Shown piece after piece: positions 1 through 11,920 of a stretch of DNA of 64,000 nt. The stretch lies in NCBI RefSeq assembly GCF_900188385.1, contig NZ_FZOI01000011.1, positions 62,001 to 126,000 of the forward strand, written 5' to 3'. The first letter of the stretch is position 1; every line of letters starts with the position of its first letter. Below the pieces are notes generated by a model that worked only from the letters and a program-made list of their open reading frames with translations, did not search any database and had not been told where the DNA came from. A program made the translations under genes and the position numbers. Origin of the DNA: Azospirillum sp. RU38E (GTDB lineage: Bacteria > Pseudomonadota > Alphaproteobacteria > Azospirillales > Azospirillaceae).

Positions 1-117
1 GCCGCCACCTTGCCCGGGTAGGCAGGTTGGCGCCGGACCCAAGTCCGGCTCTGGATGCTGGAAGAAATCTTCCTGGCGCCGCTTTTATCCCAGATGGGCT
101 GTCGGCGCAAGGGTATG

Positions 118-151
118 AAAAAGCCCCGCCCGGCGAAAGACCGGGTGGGGC
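118..151 (-). terminator. Rho-independent terminator of recA
   Basis: Read on the minus strand, an 11-base GC-rich inverted repeat (GCCCCGCCCGG with one mismatch, 123-151) is followed by a run of five T. It lies 33 bases past the recA stop, in the right orientation to end recA transcription. Confidence 0.85.
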
Positions 152-183
152 TGCGGAACGATCCCCGTGCGAGGGAGAAAGGA

Positions 184-1260
184 TCATTCGGGGCTGGAGG
201 CATCCCCATCGGTTTCCGGCGTGCCCATCATGGCGCCCGCCACGATGCCGGCATTGGCGCGGATTTTCTGTTCGATGCTGTCGGCCACGGCCGGGTTGCT
301 GCGCAGGAAGGTCTTGGCGTTTTCACGCCCCTGCCCAATGCGCTGCCCGTCATAGGAGAACCAGGAACCGGATTTGTCCACCACGCCGGCCTGGATGCCC
401 AGATCCAGCAGTTCACCCACCTTGGACACGCCTTCGCCATACATGATGTCGAATTCGACCACCCGGAAGGGCGGGGCCATCTTGTTCTTCACCACCTTCA
501 CGCGGGTCTGGTTGCCGGTGACCGTCTCCCGGTCCTTGATGGCGCCGATGCGGCGAATATCCAGGCGAACCGAGGCATAGAATTTCAGCGCATTACCGCC
601 GGTCGTCGTTTCCGGATTGCCGAACATGACGCCGATCTTCAGGCGGATCTGGTTGATGAAGATCACCAGACAGCGCGACTTGGAGATGGAGCTGGTCAGC
701 TTGCGCAGCGCCTGGCTCATCAGGCGGGCGTGCAGGCCGACATGGCTGTCGCCCATTTCGCCTTCCAGTTCGGCGCGCGGCACCAGGGCCGCCACCGAAT
801 CCACCACCAGCACGTCGATAGCACCGGAGCGCACCAGCGTGTCGGCGATTTCCAGGGCCTGTTCGCCGGCATCGGGCTGGGAGATCAGCAGCTCATCCAC
901 ATCCACGCCCAGCTTGCGGGCATAGGAAGGGTCGAGCGCATGTTCAGCATCCACAAAGGCGCAGACGCCGCCATTCTTCTGTGCCTGGGCGATGGCGTGC
1001 AAGGCCAGCGTGGTCTTGCCCGAGCTTTCCGGCCCATAAATTTCAACGATGCGGCCACGTGGGAGACCGCCGATACCCAGGGCGATATCCAAACCCAGCG
1101 AACCGGTGGACACGACTTCCATTTCGGAAATCGCCTCCTTGGCACCGAGCTTCATGATGGAGCCCTTGCCAAAGGCGCGTTCGATCTGGCCGAGTGCTGC
1201 GTCCAGAGCTTTTTGCTTGTCCATGGGTGTTTCAACCAGACGAAGTGGAGCTGCCGACAT
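184..1260 (-). CDS. recA: Recombinase RecA
   Basis: RecA forms ATP-dependent filaments on single-stranded DNA, drives strand exchange and stimulates LexA self-cleavage in the SOS response. The 358-residue product has the family's usual length. The Walker A motif GPESSGKTT lies near residue 75, and the order of the core (VDAEHALD, then NQIR, then GGNALKFY) is typical. The start [10 protein letters not shown] is preceded by a purine-rich GAAGGGGA on the minus strand. It is a single-gene unit with its own terminator. A direct-repeat SOS box about 90 bases upstream indicates LexA control. Confidence 0.98.
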   Translation of the reverse strand: MSAAPLRLVETPMDKQKALDAALGQIERAFGKGSIMKLGAKEAISEMEVVSTGSLGLDIALGIGGLPRGRIVEIYGPESSGKTTLALHAIAQAQKNGGVCAFVDAEHALDPSYARKLGVDVDELLISQPDAGEQALEIADTLVRSGAIDVLVVDSVAALVPRAELEGEMGDSHVGLHARLMSQALRKLTSSISKSRCLVIFINQIRLKIGVMFGNPETTTGGNALKFYASVRLDIRRIGAIKDRETVTGNQTRVKVVKNKMAPPFRVVEFDIMYGEGVSKVGELLDLGIQAGVVDKSGSWFSYDGQRIGQGRENAKTFLRSNPAVADSIEQKIRANAGIVAGAMMGTPETDGDASSPE

Positions 1261-1348
1261 AATTGTCCCCTTCCTTCTCGCACGGATAGGTGTCTGCGTT
1301 CAACTGAACCTGTTGTACGCGATTTGTTCTTGGCTGCCAAGTGGAAAT

Positions 1349-1363
1349 GTTCTTATTCCGTTC
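1349..1363 (+). promoter_or_regulatory. LexA (SOS) box, GTTC-N7-GTTC
   Basis: The sequence GTTC, seven bases, GTTC occurs at 1349-1363. On the recA strand it reads GAAC-N7-GAAC, the form of LexA site known from alphaproteobacterial recA genes. It lies between recA and the divergent gene at 1416, so either or both may be repressed. A third GTTC follows at 1366. Confidence 0.8.
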
Positions 1364-1415
1364 GCGTTCATGCGCCCCCTGTCGCGGCAACCCGAAAGGC
1401 GTTAGGATCGGCCCC

Positions 1416-1736
1416 ATGATATTGCCCCGTCGCCCCCTGGCATTGTCCGCCCTTACGCTGCTGACCGCTGTTGCCGCCGCGGGGGCGGAGCCATCAGCTG
1501 CACCGGAAAAGGAGGCGTCGCCCCCCGTGGCGGATGAGGTGATCGTCACCGGGCGACGCAATGGGGAACCCGGCTTTCAGGAACAGCAGGAATATCACGA
1601 TCAGGAATATCGCCGCCTGAAGCAGATTTACGATCCTGATCCGCCGCCGATTCCGCGCGGCGATCAACTGACGCGGATGCCGGAAGCCGTATCCTCCACC
1701 GTGCAGGGCCAGCCCACGCTGATGGAACGGTTCTGA
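1416..1736 (+). CDS. Small exported protein of unknown function
   Basis: The 106-residue product starts with a basic segment and a hydrophobic stretch (ALSALTLLTAVAAAGA), a likely Sec signal peptide cleaved near residue 24. The mature part is charged and proline-rich, with a motif VADEVIVTGRR similar to the region after the signal peptide of TonB-dependent receptors. I assign no function. The ATG at 1416 was chosen because an earlier in-frame start would lie inside the SOS box. Its stop overlaps the start of the next gene by one base (TGATG), suggesting translational coupling. Confidence 0.6.
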   Translation: MILPRRPLALSALTLLTAVAAAGAEPSAAPEKEASPPVADEVIVTGRRNGEPGFQEQQEYHDQEYRRLKQIYDPDPPPIPRGDQLTRMPEAVSSTVQGQPTLMERF

Positions 1737-3076
1737 TGATCGCTGGTGTGAAGGATTTGATCGCCGCCGCAGGCCGGGCAGAGGCGCGGGGCGATGGGCC
1801 GGGCGCGCTCAGCCTGTGGGAACAGGTGCTGACCCTTGCGCCCGATCATGCCATTGCCCTGCTGACCCTGGGGGACGCGGCGAGGCGGGCCGGCGACAAG
1901 AGGCGGGCGGAAGGCCTGTTGCGCCGTGCCCTGGCCGCCTCCCCCGCCTTGGTCCCCGCCCGCTGTGCCCTGGCCAACCTTTTCCTGCATGATGGGCGGG
2001 AGGCGGAGGCGGGCACGCTGCTGGCCAAGGCGGTGGAGATGGCCCCCGACACGGCCTATGTCTGGCGCGATCTGGGCCTGTTCCACCGGGTGACGGGTGA
2101 CGCCGAAGCCGCCCTGGCCGCGTTTGAACGCGCCCTGGCCCTGGCACCGGATGATAAAGCCTCGGCCCTGGGGCGTGCGCTCTGCCTGTTGCGGCTGGGC
2201 CGCTGGGGGGAGGGGTTTGCCGCCTATCATCACCGCTGGTCGGTCTCCGCCCGCTCACCCCGGCACGTTCATATTCCCCCCTGGCAGGGGGAGGAACTGG
2301 CGGGAAAACATATCCTGGTCTGGGATGAACAGGGGGCTGGTGACACCATCATGTGCGCCCGCCTGATCCGCCAGCTGGAGGCGCTGGGGGCGCGCGTGAC
2401 GTTTGAGCTGCCCCCGGCCCTGCTGCCCTTGTTCCTGGATGGGCGCTTCGGCCGCCCCCTGGCGCGGGGCAAGCCCGTGCCGGCGGCTGATTTCCAGGTG
2501 GCCCTGCTGGACATGCCAGGCCTGTTGGGCCTGCTGCCGGAGACCATTCCCTGGGACGGGCCCTATCTCGCCGCCGATCCGGCCATGGCCGCGCTCTGGG
2601 CCGGGCGCCTGCCCAAACGGCCGGGGCGGTTGCGCATCGGGTTCAGCTGGGCGGGCAACCCCGCCCATCCCGGCGACCGCTGGCGCAGCCCCGGTCTGGC
2701 CGCCTTTGCCCCGCTGCTGCAACAGCAGGCGGTGGATTGGTATGCGCTGCAGGTGGCCAGCGGGCGGGAGGAACTGGCGGCCCTGCCGCTGCCCGCCCAT
2801 GTCACCGACCTGGGTGGGGCCGTCAGCACCTGGATGGACAGTGCCGCCATCCTGTCCCATCTGGACCTGCTGATTACGCCCGACAGCGGGCTGGCCCATC
2901 TGGCCGGGGCCATGGGGCGCCCGGTCTGGACCCTGATCGCCACCGACACCGACTGGCGCTGGCTGGCAGGGGAGGGGAAAACCGGCTGGTATCCCACCAT
3001 GCGCCTGTTTCGGCAGGTGCGTTGTGGGGACTGGGCCGGATTGCTGAACCGGCTGAATCATGCACTTCCCGCGTGA
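1736..3076 (+). CDS. TPR protein with C-terminal glycosyltransferase-like domain
   Basis: The 446-residue protein has an N-terminal half (about residues 1-170) of tetratricopeptide repeats, recognisable by spaced A-x-x-L-x-x-A-L-x-L-x-P-D patterns. Its C-terminal half resembles the family 9/41 glycosyltransferase fold: WDEQGAGDTIM near residue 198, IGFSWAGNP near 300 and LLITPDSGLAHLAGAMG near 380. Proteins of this layout are often tied to surface or flagellin glycosylation, but no flagellar gene is in view. No signal peptide or membrane segment is seen, so it is probably cytoplasmic. It is coupled to the preceding small exported-protein gene. Confidence 0.75.
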   Translation: MIAGVKDLIAAAGRAEARGDGPGALSLWEQVLTLAPDHAIALLTLGDAARRAGDKRRAEGLLRRALAASPALVPARCALANLFLHDGREAEAGTLLAKAVEMAPDTAYVWRDLGLFHRVTGDAEAALAAFERALALAPDDKASALGRALCLLRLGRWGEGFAAYHHRWSVSARSPRHVHIPPWQGEELAGKHILVWDEQGAGDTIMCARLIRQLEALGARVTFELPPALLPLFLDGRFGRPLARGKPVPAADFQVALLDMPGLLGLLPETIPWDGPYLAADPAMAALWAGRLPKRPGRLRIGFSWAGNPAHPGDRWRSPGLAAFAPLLQQQAVDWYALQVASGREELAALPLPAHVTDLGGAVSTWMDSAAILSHLDLLITPDSGLAHLAGAMGRPVWTLIATDTDWRWLAGEGKTGWYPTMRLFRQVRCGDWAGLLNRLNHALPA

Positions 3077-3184
3077 AATCGGGAAACGTTAACAACGTAT
3101 AAATAAAGCATTTCTTGCGAACATGGCCGGGACTGGGCAAAATCCCCAATCTTTTCTTCCCCGTTTTGTCGGAGGGTCGCCATC

Positions 3185-4291
3185 GTGGCCGCAACCACCC
3201 TTTCCGCTGTGCTGGACCTGATGCCAGATGGCGTGGCGATCTATGATGCACAGGAACGGCTGGTGCTGACCAATCCGGCCTTGCGGGCGATGTTCCCCAT
3301 TCTGGCCAACCTGATGGAACCCGGCATTTCGTTTGAGGTGCTGTTGCGCGCCAGCATCGAGGTGGGGGACAATCACCACGCGCTGGGCCATGACCGGGAG
3401 GAATATATCGCCCAGCGTCTGCGGGAGTTCCGTGACCCTGATCCGGCACCACAGGAAATTCTGCTGGCCGACGGGCGGTGGGTGCGGGTGCAGGACCAGC
3501 GCCTGCCGGATGGCGGCACGCTTTGCCTCCGCACGGATATCTCCGAGAATAAGCGGCAGGAACTGCGGTTGCAGGAAAGCGAACAGCGCTATCGCCAGTT
3601 GGTGGACCTGACGCCTGACGGCATTCTCGTGCATGACAGCCAAGGCCTGTTCCGCTTCCTCAACAAGGCCGGCCGTGCCATCATGGGCATGTCGCCCGAT
3701 GAAAGCCTGGACGGCTTGCATGTACTGGACCATGCAACGGAAGAATCCCGCCCGCTGACAGAGCTGATGCTGCGCCGGGTGAACGGCGGGGAGGTGGTGC
3801 GTCAGGTGCGCCAACCCGTGCAACGCAGGGACGGCGCGCTCCTGCTGCTGGAAGCGTCAGCCGTGCCATTTGACAGCGCTGGCGAACGGCTGGTGCTCTG
3901 CCTGTTCCGCGACATCACGGCAGAGGCGGCGGCCAGCCTGCGCCTGCGGGAGAGCGAGGCGCGCGCCCGTTCGATTCTGGAAACCGCGCTGGATGCCATC
4001 ATTACCTTCAATGATGCGGGTCTGGTGATGGAACTGAACCCGGCGGCGGAACGGATATTCCAGCGCAGCCGGGGGGCGGCGCTGGGTGCCTCCCTCGCCG
4101 ACATGATCCGCTTGCCGGAAGGCTCTGAGCTGCCGGAATGGCTGGAAGGGGTTGGGGGCGCGGGCCAGCGGCTGGTGGTGCAGGGGGTGCGCGCCGATGG
4201 GCAGACCTTCCCGGCCGAACTGGCCGTCACCGCCGTGCCGCTGGGGCCGGGCCGGCGCTACACTGCCTATCTGCGGGAGATCGCGGACTGA
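3185..4291 (+). CDS. PAS-only sensory protein (three PAS domains)
   Basis: The 368-residue protein starts at a GTG preceded by GGAGG at good spacing. It contains three PAS units: about residues 5-115 (LMPDGVAIYDAQ), 128-250 (LTPDGILVHDSQ) and 258-366 (TALDAIITFNDA). The linkers ESEQRYRQL and ESEARARSIL usually lead into the next PAS in sensor kinases. No histidine kinase, GGDEF, EAL or methyl-accepting domain follows; the protein stops after the third PAS. There is no membrane segment. It may work with a separate partner, or be what is left of a longer sensor. Confidence 0.75.
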   Translation: MAATTLSAVLDLMPDGVAIYDAQERLVLTNPALRAMFPILANLMEPGISFEVLLRASIEVGDNHHALGHDREEYIAQRLREFRDPDPAPQEILLADGRWVRVQDQRLPDGGTLCLRTDISENKRQELRLQESEQRYRQLVDLTPDGILVHDSQGLFRFLNKAGRAIMGMSPDESLDGLHVLDHATEESRPLTELMLRRVNGGEVVRQVRQPVQRRDGALLLLEASAVPFDSAGERLVLCLFRDITAEAAASLRLRESEARARSILETALDAIITFNDAGLVMELNPAAERIFQRSRGAALGASLADMIRLPEGSELPEWLEGVGGAGQRLVVQGVRADGQTFPAELAVTAVPLGPGRRYTAYLREIAD

Positions 4292-4374
4292 CCGGTTGGG
4301 CGAGCAAATAGCGTCCCCCTTTTGTTCCCTTATGCGCCTGGGCCTGCTATAAACCCGGCTTCCATCATTGCCGC

Positions 4375-8028
<3,654 letters not shown>

Positions 8029-8039
8029 GGGGTGTGCCG

Positions 8040-8429
8040 TCAGCCTGACTTTGCGAATAGGGCGACACCCGGAAGCCCTTTAAAATGGGCATCACAGGTC
8101 AACAGTTCGGCCCCCTGCCGGCGCGCGGTCGCATAGACGACGGCGTCGGCGGTTGCCAACCCATATTCCCGTTGCATATCCGCTGCCAGCAGGGCGATGG
8201 TGGTATCCAGCGGCACGACAGTGCATTTCTGGGTATAGGCGATGACCTGATCAGCCTGATCTTCCCCGCATTCGCGGAGCAGCCATTTTGACAGTTCCAG
8301 TTGCACGATGGTGGGGACGATACAATTGGCCTTGTCCGGGATTTCCGACGCCAGCCTTCTTCCCAGCGCACTATCCACCAGCCATTCGATCCAGGCCGAA
8401 CGATCAACGACGCGCAACGGCACCGCCAT
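8040..8429 (-). CDS. vapC: VapC-type PIN-domain ribonuclease toxin
   Basis: The 129-residue protein has the PIN layout: an early Asp in VVDRSAW (residue 9), a Glu in QLELSKWL, and Asp residues in LATADAVVYATA and LLTCDAHF, which would form the metal site of a toxin cleaving RNA. The ATG at 8429 was chosen because its first base is the last base of the upstream antitoxin stop (TGATG), the usual coupling in these pairs. It ends just past mfd on the opposite strand. The target RNA cannot be told from sequence. Confidence 0.85.
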   Translation of the reverse strand: MAVPLRVVDRSAWIEWLVDSALGRRLASEIPDKANCIVPTIVQLELSKWLLRECGEDQADQVIAYTQKCTVVPLDTTIALLAADMQREYGLATADAVVYATARRQGAELLTCDAHFKGLPGVALFAKSG

Positions 8430-8641
8430 CAATAGCGATCCGACCGGTCGCGGTAGCCCTCTGTGCTTGCGCCCTTGGCGATGCCGGCTAATTGGTCCCG
8501 TTCCGGCACCGGCATCACCAGCACGCCCTTGCCTTTGGGCATGAAGACAAATTCCTGCCCCGCCTCCCAATGCTGCTGCTCACGGACGGCTTTGGGGATG
8601 GATATCTGGAACTTGCTGGACAAGGTTGCGGTTGCCGGCAT
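8429..8641 (-). CDS. vapB: AbrB-type antitoxin, partner of the PIN toxin
   Basis: The 70-residue protein begins with the swapped-hairpin AbrB motif (LSSKFQISIPKAVREQ), a DNA-binding fold common in antitoxins. The C-terminal part would bind the toxin. The family normally neutralises its PIN toxin and represses the shared promoter. It overlaps the toxin gene by one base. The pair sits at the edge of a recombinase remnant, consistent with lateral arrival. Confidence 0.85.
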   Translation of the reverse strand: MPATATLSSKFQISIPKAVREQQHWEAGQEFVFMPKGKGVLVMPVPERDQLAGIAKGASTEGYRDRSDRY

Positions 8642-8833
8642 TTTTTGCCTCCGGTGGAACGATCGCGCTTTGGTAAGAGTATGGTGAAGGGCAGGCTTAC
8701 CTGCAAGGAAGCGGGGGAGGGATCACCAAAAATGTCAGTTATGGGGCCGGAAGCGGACGGGCGGGTTTATGGTGGCAAATCTGGGGTTCCGGACATTCCC
8801 GCCCGCTCCGGCAGTTCCCCACGGACACACCCT

Positions 8834-9466
8834 CTATATCTCCGTCGTCTCCGCCAGTTGCAGCGCATCTTCCACATCGATGCCCAGATAGCGCACTGTT
8901 GTCTCGATCTTGGTGTGACCCAGCAGGATCTGCACGGCGCCCAGGTTGCCGGTCTGTTTGTAAATGAGGGCTGCCTTGGTTCGTCGCAGGGAATGGGTTC
9001 CATAATCCTCGCGGCGCTGGCCGATCCCGATCACCCATTCTTTAGCGAGGTGCGCATATTGGCGGGTGCTGATGGGTTTTGTATGGTCGACCCGGCTGGG
9101 GAAGACATAATCGGCAATCGTCCCGCCCCGGCGTTCCAGCCAGGCCTGAAGGCTTTTACGGGCTGTCTCCAACAGTTCGAACTGAACCGGCCGGCCTGTT
9201 TTCTTCTGAATAACCAGCGCACGTGACCGGATTTCTCCACCGCGCACGATGTCGCCGATCTTCATGCGGACAAGGTCGCAACCGCGTAGCTTGCTGTCGA
9301 TGGCCAGATCAAATAGAGCGCGATCACGCACCCGCTGCTGGTGCTCCAGCCAGAAACGGATAGCCCAGACCTGCTGTGGTTTCAAAGCGCGCTTGGCGCC
9401 TATTCGCCGGCCAGCATTCCAAGGCTTTTTACCCTTCGCGCCAGGATCAAACGCTGAACGTCCCAT
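8834..9466 (-). CDS. Short tyrosine recombinase (phage-type integrase)
   Basis: The 210-residue protein is the catalytic domain of a tyrosine recombinase. Visible are an Arg in KLRGCDLVRM, then GTHSLRRTKA, then LLGHTKIETTVRYLG with the late His and the Tyr nucleophile. The separate N-terminal core-binding domain of full integrases is missing, so it is shorter than XerD or typical phage integrases. Short forms of this type are common in proteobacteria. The start MGRSAFDP is preferred; an ATG at 9478 is possible. It may mobilise the region or be a solitary remnant. Confidence 0.8.
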   Translation of the reverse strand: MGRSAFDPGAKGKKPWNAGRRIGAKRALKPQQVWAIRFWLEHQQRVRDRALFDLAIDSKLRGCDLVRMKIGDIVRGGEIRSRALVIQKKTGRPVQFELLETARKSLQAWLERRGGTIADYVFPSRVDHTKPISTRQYAHLAKEWVIGIGQRREDYGTHSLRRTKAALIYKQTGNLGAVQILLGHTKIETTVRYLGIDVEDALQLAETTEI

Positions 9467-9581
9467 GACATCCTCCATCAAAGCCGGGTTTGGCAAACAG
9501 AAGGGCACGTCTATGGATCAACTGCCATGACGAGATTATCTCAACCGAGGTAATGTCTGTTCGATACGCGACAAGACCCAG

Positions 9582-10241
9582 ATGTTCCGCCGCCGACAGG
9601 GCGATGCCGCCGGGAGGGTTCAATTGGGACAGCGTGTCGCCATCTACTGCCGCATGTCCACGGCCGACCAGTCCTGCGAACGGCAACCCTGGCCATGCGG
9701 GCGGGCTACGAAGTCGTCGGTTCTTACCAAGGAAACCGGATCAGGCGCCAAACTGGACCGGTCGGAGCGGAAGAAGGTGATGGCGCTGGCCCAGGCGCGG
9801 CAGATTGATGCTGTGCTGGTGACGGAACTGTCACGTTGGGGCCCCAGCACCATAGACCTGCTGCACACCCTGCGGGAATTAGAGGCCCGCCGCGTGTCGC
9901 TAATCGCGATGAGTGGCGTGGCCTTCGACCTGGGTACCGCCACCGGCCGCATGCTGGCCACAGTCCTGGCTGGGATCGCTGAATTCGAGCGTGACCTGCT
10001 GCGTGAACGGGTCCGGTCCGGCCTCGCCGCCGCCAAGGCGCGAGGCAAGGTGCTGGGACGCAGGCCTGGACAGCGGCCCAAGTCGGATCGGCTGGCACCC
10101 AAGGTGCTGGCCCTGGTCGCGGCGGCGCACAGCTATCGGCTGATCGGCAGGGAATTGGGGCTCAGCAAGAATACAGTGACGGAGATGGTCAAGCGGAACA
10201 GGGAACCAAGAGGGCAGATCGCTTCCGGGGCATCTGCTTAA
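9582..10241 (+). pseudogene. Serine recombinase (resolvase/invertase) with internal out-of-frame segment
   Basis: The reading frame begins like a resolvase (VAIYCRMSTADQ with the catalytic Ser, then CERQ). From about 9687 to 9731 it gives non-family residues, then recovers at ETGSGAKLDRSERKKVM and continues through the catalytic core (AEFERDLLRERVRSGL) and a C-terminal helix-turn-helix (YRLIGRELGLSKNTVTEMVKR). Translating 9692-9730 in the +2 frame gives AMRAGYEVVGSYQ, which is what the family has there. Two compensating indels, together with a shorter spacing after CERQ, explain this. The frame is open, so a changed protein may still be made; activity is doubtful. Confidence 0.7.
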
Positions 10242-10259
10242 CGTGACTTTTCGCCCTTT

Positions 10260-10445
10260 CTATGTCGTGACCCCCTTCAGGTGCTTGGCTTCCGAGACGT
10301 CAAGCCCGCCATATTTTGACTTCCAGGCGTAAAATGTCGCCTCCGATATCCCATGCCGCCGGCAGATATCCGGCGTCTTATGCCCGGCCTCCTGCTCCCG
10401 CAGGACCCCGATGATCTGTTCCTCGCCGAAACGGCTCTTCTTCAT
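10260..10445 (-). pseudogene. IS3-family transposase OrfA fragment
   Basis: The product starts MKKSRFGEEQIIGVL and has the helix-turn-helix PDICRRHGISEATFYAWKSKYGGL typical of IS3-family OrfA. The match ends after about 57 residues; the leucine zipper region and OrfB are absent. A transposition or deletion scar next to the serine recombinase is the simplest explanation. Confidence 0.75.
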
Positions 10446-10484
10446 CAAATAGCCCTCCTCTCGGTAGGACAGGGCCTGTACCAC

Positions 10485-10785
10485 TCACAATTCAAGAATT
10501 GGAGGGGGGCACGGTGGATTTCCGTGGCCATGCCGGGCGGCATGGATATTTCAGATAATTATCAATATATTTCAAATAATATCAAAAAGCATATAAATGT
10601 AAATTACATGGGTACTTTCCGAGTCTGTCTAATTTTATTGAATCGTTTTAGATTTCAGCATGTTTGATGGTCCGTTCTCTCTCCGACGATCGGGCAGTCA
10701 ACATTGTCGGCGCGAACTCCGCATATCCGCAGATGCCGCCTGACACCCCGCCCCACCCCGGGGCAGCAACAAGGAAGACACCGAC
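10485..10785. other. Low-GC intergenic region before the stress-gene cluster
   Basis: No gene is supported here. Bases 10550-10670 are very AT-rich compared with the flanks, as expected for a promoter region or foreign DNA. GGGTACTTTCCGAGTC at 10610-10625 partly matches the element shared by the dps, sensor and OmpA promoters further on. Confidence 0.5.
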
Positions 10786-10938
10786 ATGGAAAAGCCCGGC
10801 AGCAACCAATCCGCCAAGCCTATCGTCACACCCGTTCACAGCGCCCCCGGCAAGCCGGCCGAGACGCCGCATATCCCGGCCGGTCATGCCGACAAGCATG
10901 ACGCGGAAGCCGATGCCAAGCAGGCGCAGAAGAAGTAG
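10786..10938 (+). CDS. Small hydrophilic protein, 50 residues
   Basis: An ATG at 10786 follows AAGGAAG at eight bases and opens a 50-codon frame: MEKPGSNQSAKPIV at the start, HADKHDAEADAKQAQKK at the end. The product is rich in Lys, Pro, Ala and His, has no hydrophobic segment and is probably disordered. I recognise no family. It leads a set of small genes on the same strand (PRC-barrel, DUF3309-like, entericidin-like) that look stress-related. Confidence 0.6.
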   Translation: MEKPGSNQSAKPIVTPVHSAPGKPAETPHIPAGHADKHDAEADAKQAQKK

Positions 10939-11020
10939 CCCCACTTTGATGTGCCGGCAGTGGACGCCCCTCCATGGCCGGCACTTTCTCCGTATCCTAT
11001 CCGCAGTGAAGGAAGCAACC

Positions 11021-11410
11021 ATGACACGTTTCAATATTATTATGGCCGGTCTGGCCGTTGCCACGCTGTCGGCCGTTTCCCTGGCTTTCGCACAAGGCGC
11101 CCCACAGACCATCGCGTTGACGCAGGTGGACCCGACCACCCTGGCAACTGGTTACCGCACCTCCAAGGTGGTGGGCAGCACGGTCTACAATGCTGCCGGC
11201 GAGACGGTGGGCACCATCGACGATCTGATCGTGACGCCCAACGACAAGGTGCCGTTTGCCGTGTTGTCGGTCGGCGGTTTCCTTGGCATGGGGTCGAAAT
11301 ATGTCGTCGTCTCCTACGCGGCGCTGAACGTGACGGACAAGAAGTTCGTTCTGAACGATGCCACCAAGGAAACGCTGAAAGGTCTGCCGGAATACAAATA
11401 CACCCGCTGA
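11021..11410 (+). CDS. Exported PRC-barrel domain protein
   Basis: The 129-residue protein has a signal peptide (MTRFNIIMAGLAVATLSAVSLAFA) and then a PRC-barrel-like domain (about residues 43-125): SKVVGSTVYNAAGETVGTI, DDLIV and VPFAVLSVGGFLG. Exported PRC-barrel proteins are common in alphaproteobacterial stress regions; their biochemical role is unclear. GAAGGAAG precedes the ATG at 11021. It probably shares a transcript with the next two small genes, which follow closely. Confidence 0.85.
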   Translation: MTRFNIIMAGLAVATLSAVSLAFAQGAPQTIALTQVDPTTLATGYRTSKVVGSTVYNAAGETVGTIDDLIVTPNDKVPFAVLSVGGFLGMGSKYVVVSYAALNVTDKKFVLNDATKETLKGLPEYKYTR

Positions 11411-11425
11411 CAGAAAGGGTCGGTC

Positions 11426-11584
11426 ATGAGTCTCGGCACCATTCTGCTGATCATCATCGTTCTGATGCTGATCGCGGCACTGCCACGATGGCCGCACAGC
11501 GCCGGTTGGGGCTATTACCCAAGCGGTGGCATCGGCCTGATCCTTATCATCGTCCTCATCCTGTTCCTGACGGGCAGGATCTGA
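11426..11584 (+). CDS. DUF3309-type small membrane protein
   Basis: The 52-residue frame gives two hydrophobic stretches (LGTILLIIIVLMLIAALP and IGLILIIVLILFLTG) around the motif RWPHSAGWGYYPSGG. This matches the DUF3309 small membrane proteins found widely in Proteobacteria, of unknown function. It starts 15 bases after the PRC-barrel stop, so the two are likely co-transcribed. Confidence 0.8.
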   Translation: MSLGTILLIIIVLMLIAALPRWPHSAGWGYYPSGGIGLILIIVLILFLTGRI

Positions 11585-11610
11585 TGACGCCACAGCTGCA
11601 GGAGGTCGAG

Positions 11611-11766
11611 ATGACCGGGAAGACCCTTCCATTCCCCTTGCTGTTCGTAATGCTGTTTACGGCGACACCGCTGCTTGACGCCTGTCACACCATGGCCGGC
11701 GCTGGGGAGGATATCTCCAAGACCGGCACGGCCATCGAGAAAAGTGCCGAGAAACACACGCCTTGA
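11611..11766 (+). CDS. Entericidin-like small lipoprotein
   Basis: The 51-residue product has a hydrophobic signal segment, a lipobox-like LLDAC with the lipidation Cys at residue 25, and then the entericidin pattern GAGEDISKTGTAIEKSAE. Entericidins are small envelope lipoproteins, some linked to stress-induced lysis. The ATG at 11611 is preferred over one at 11584, which overlaps the previous stop, because AGGAGG sits just ahead of 11611. Confidence 0.8.
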   Translation: MTGKTLPFPLLFVMLFTATPLLDACHTMAGAGEDISKTGTAIEKSAEKHTP

Positions 11767-11920
11767 GCCGGGTGCAAAGTCGGACGGCATAGCCACAAAA
11801 CTGATGACGGGGCCGCAACCTTAAAGCCGACGCGTTGCAAGGCGTCGGTTGCATGGGATGGGTGCGGCTCTCCGATGGGTTTGGCCAGACTTTTCTGCCG
11901 GCATCCGTCCGTTGCAGGGC

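Noticed and set aside
55-1419. A 454-codon plus-strand frame across recA
   Set aside because: Antisense to recA; RecA on the minus strand is certain.
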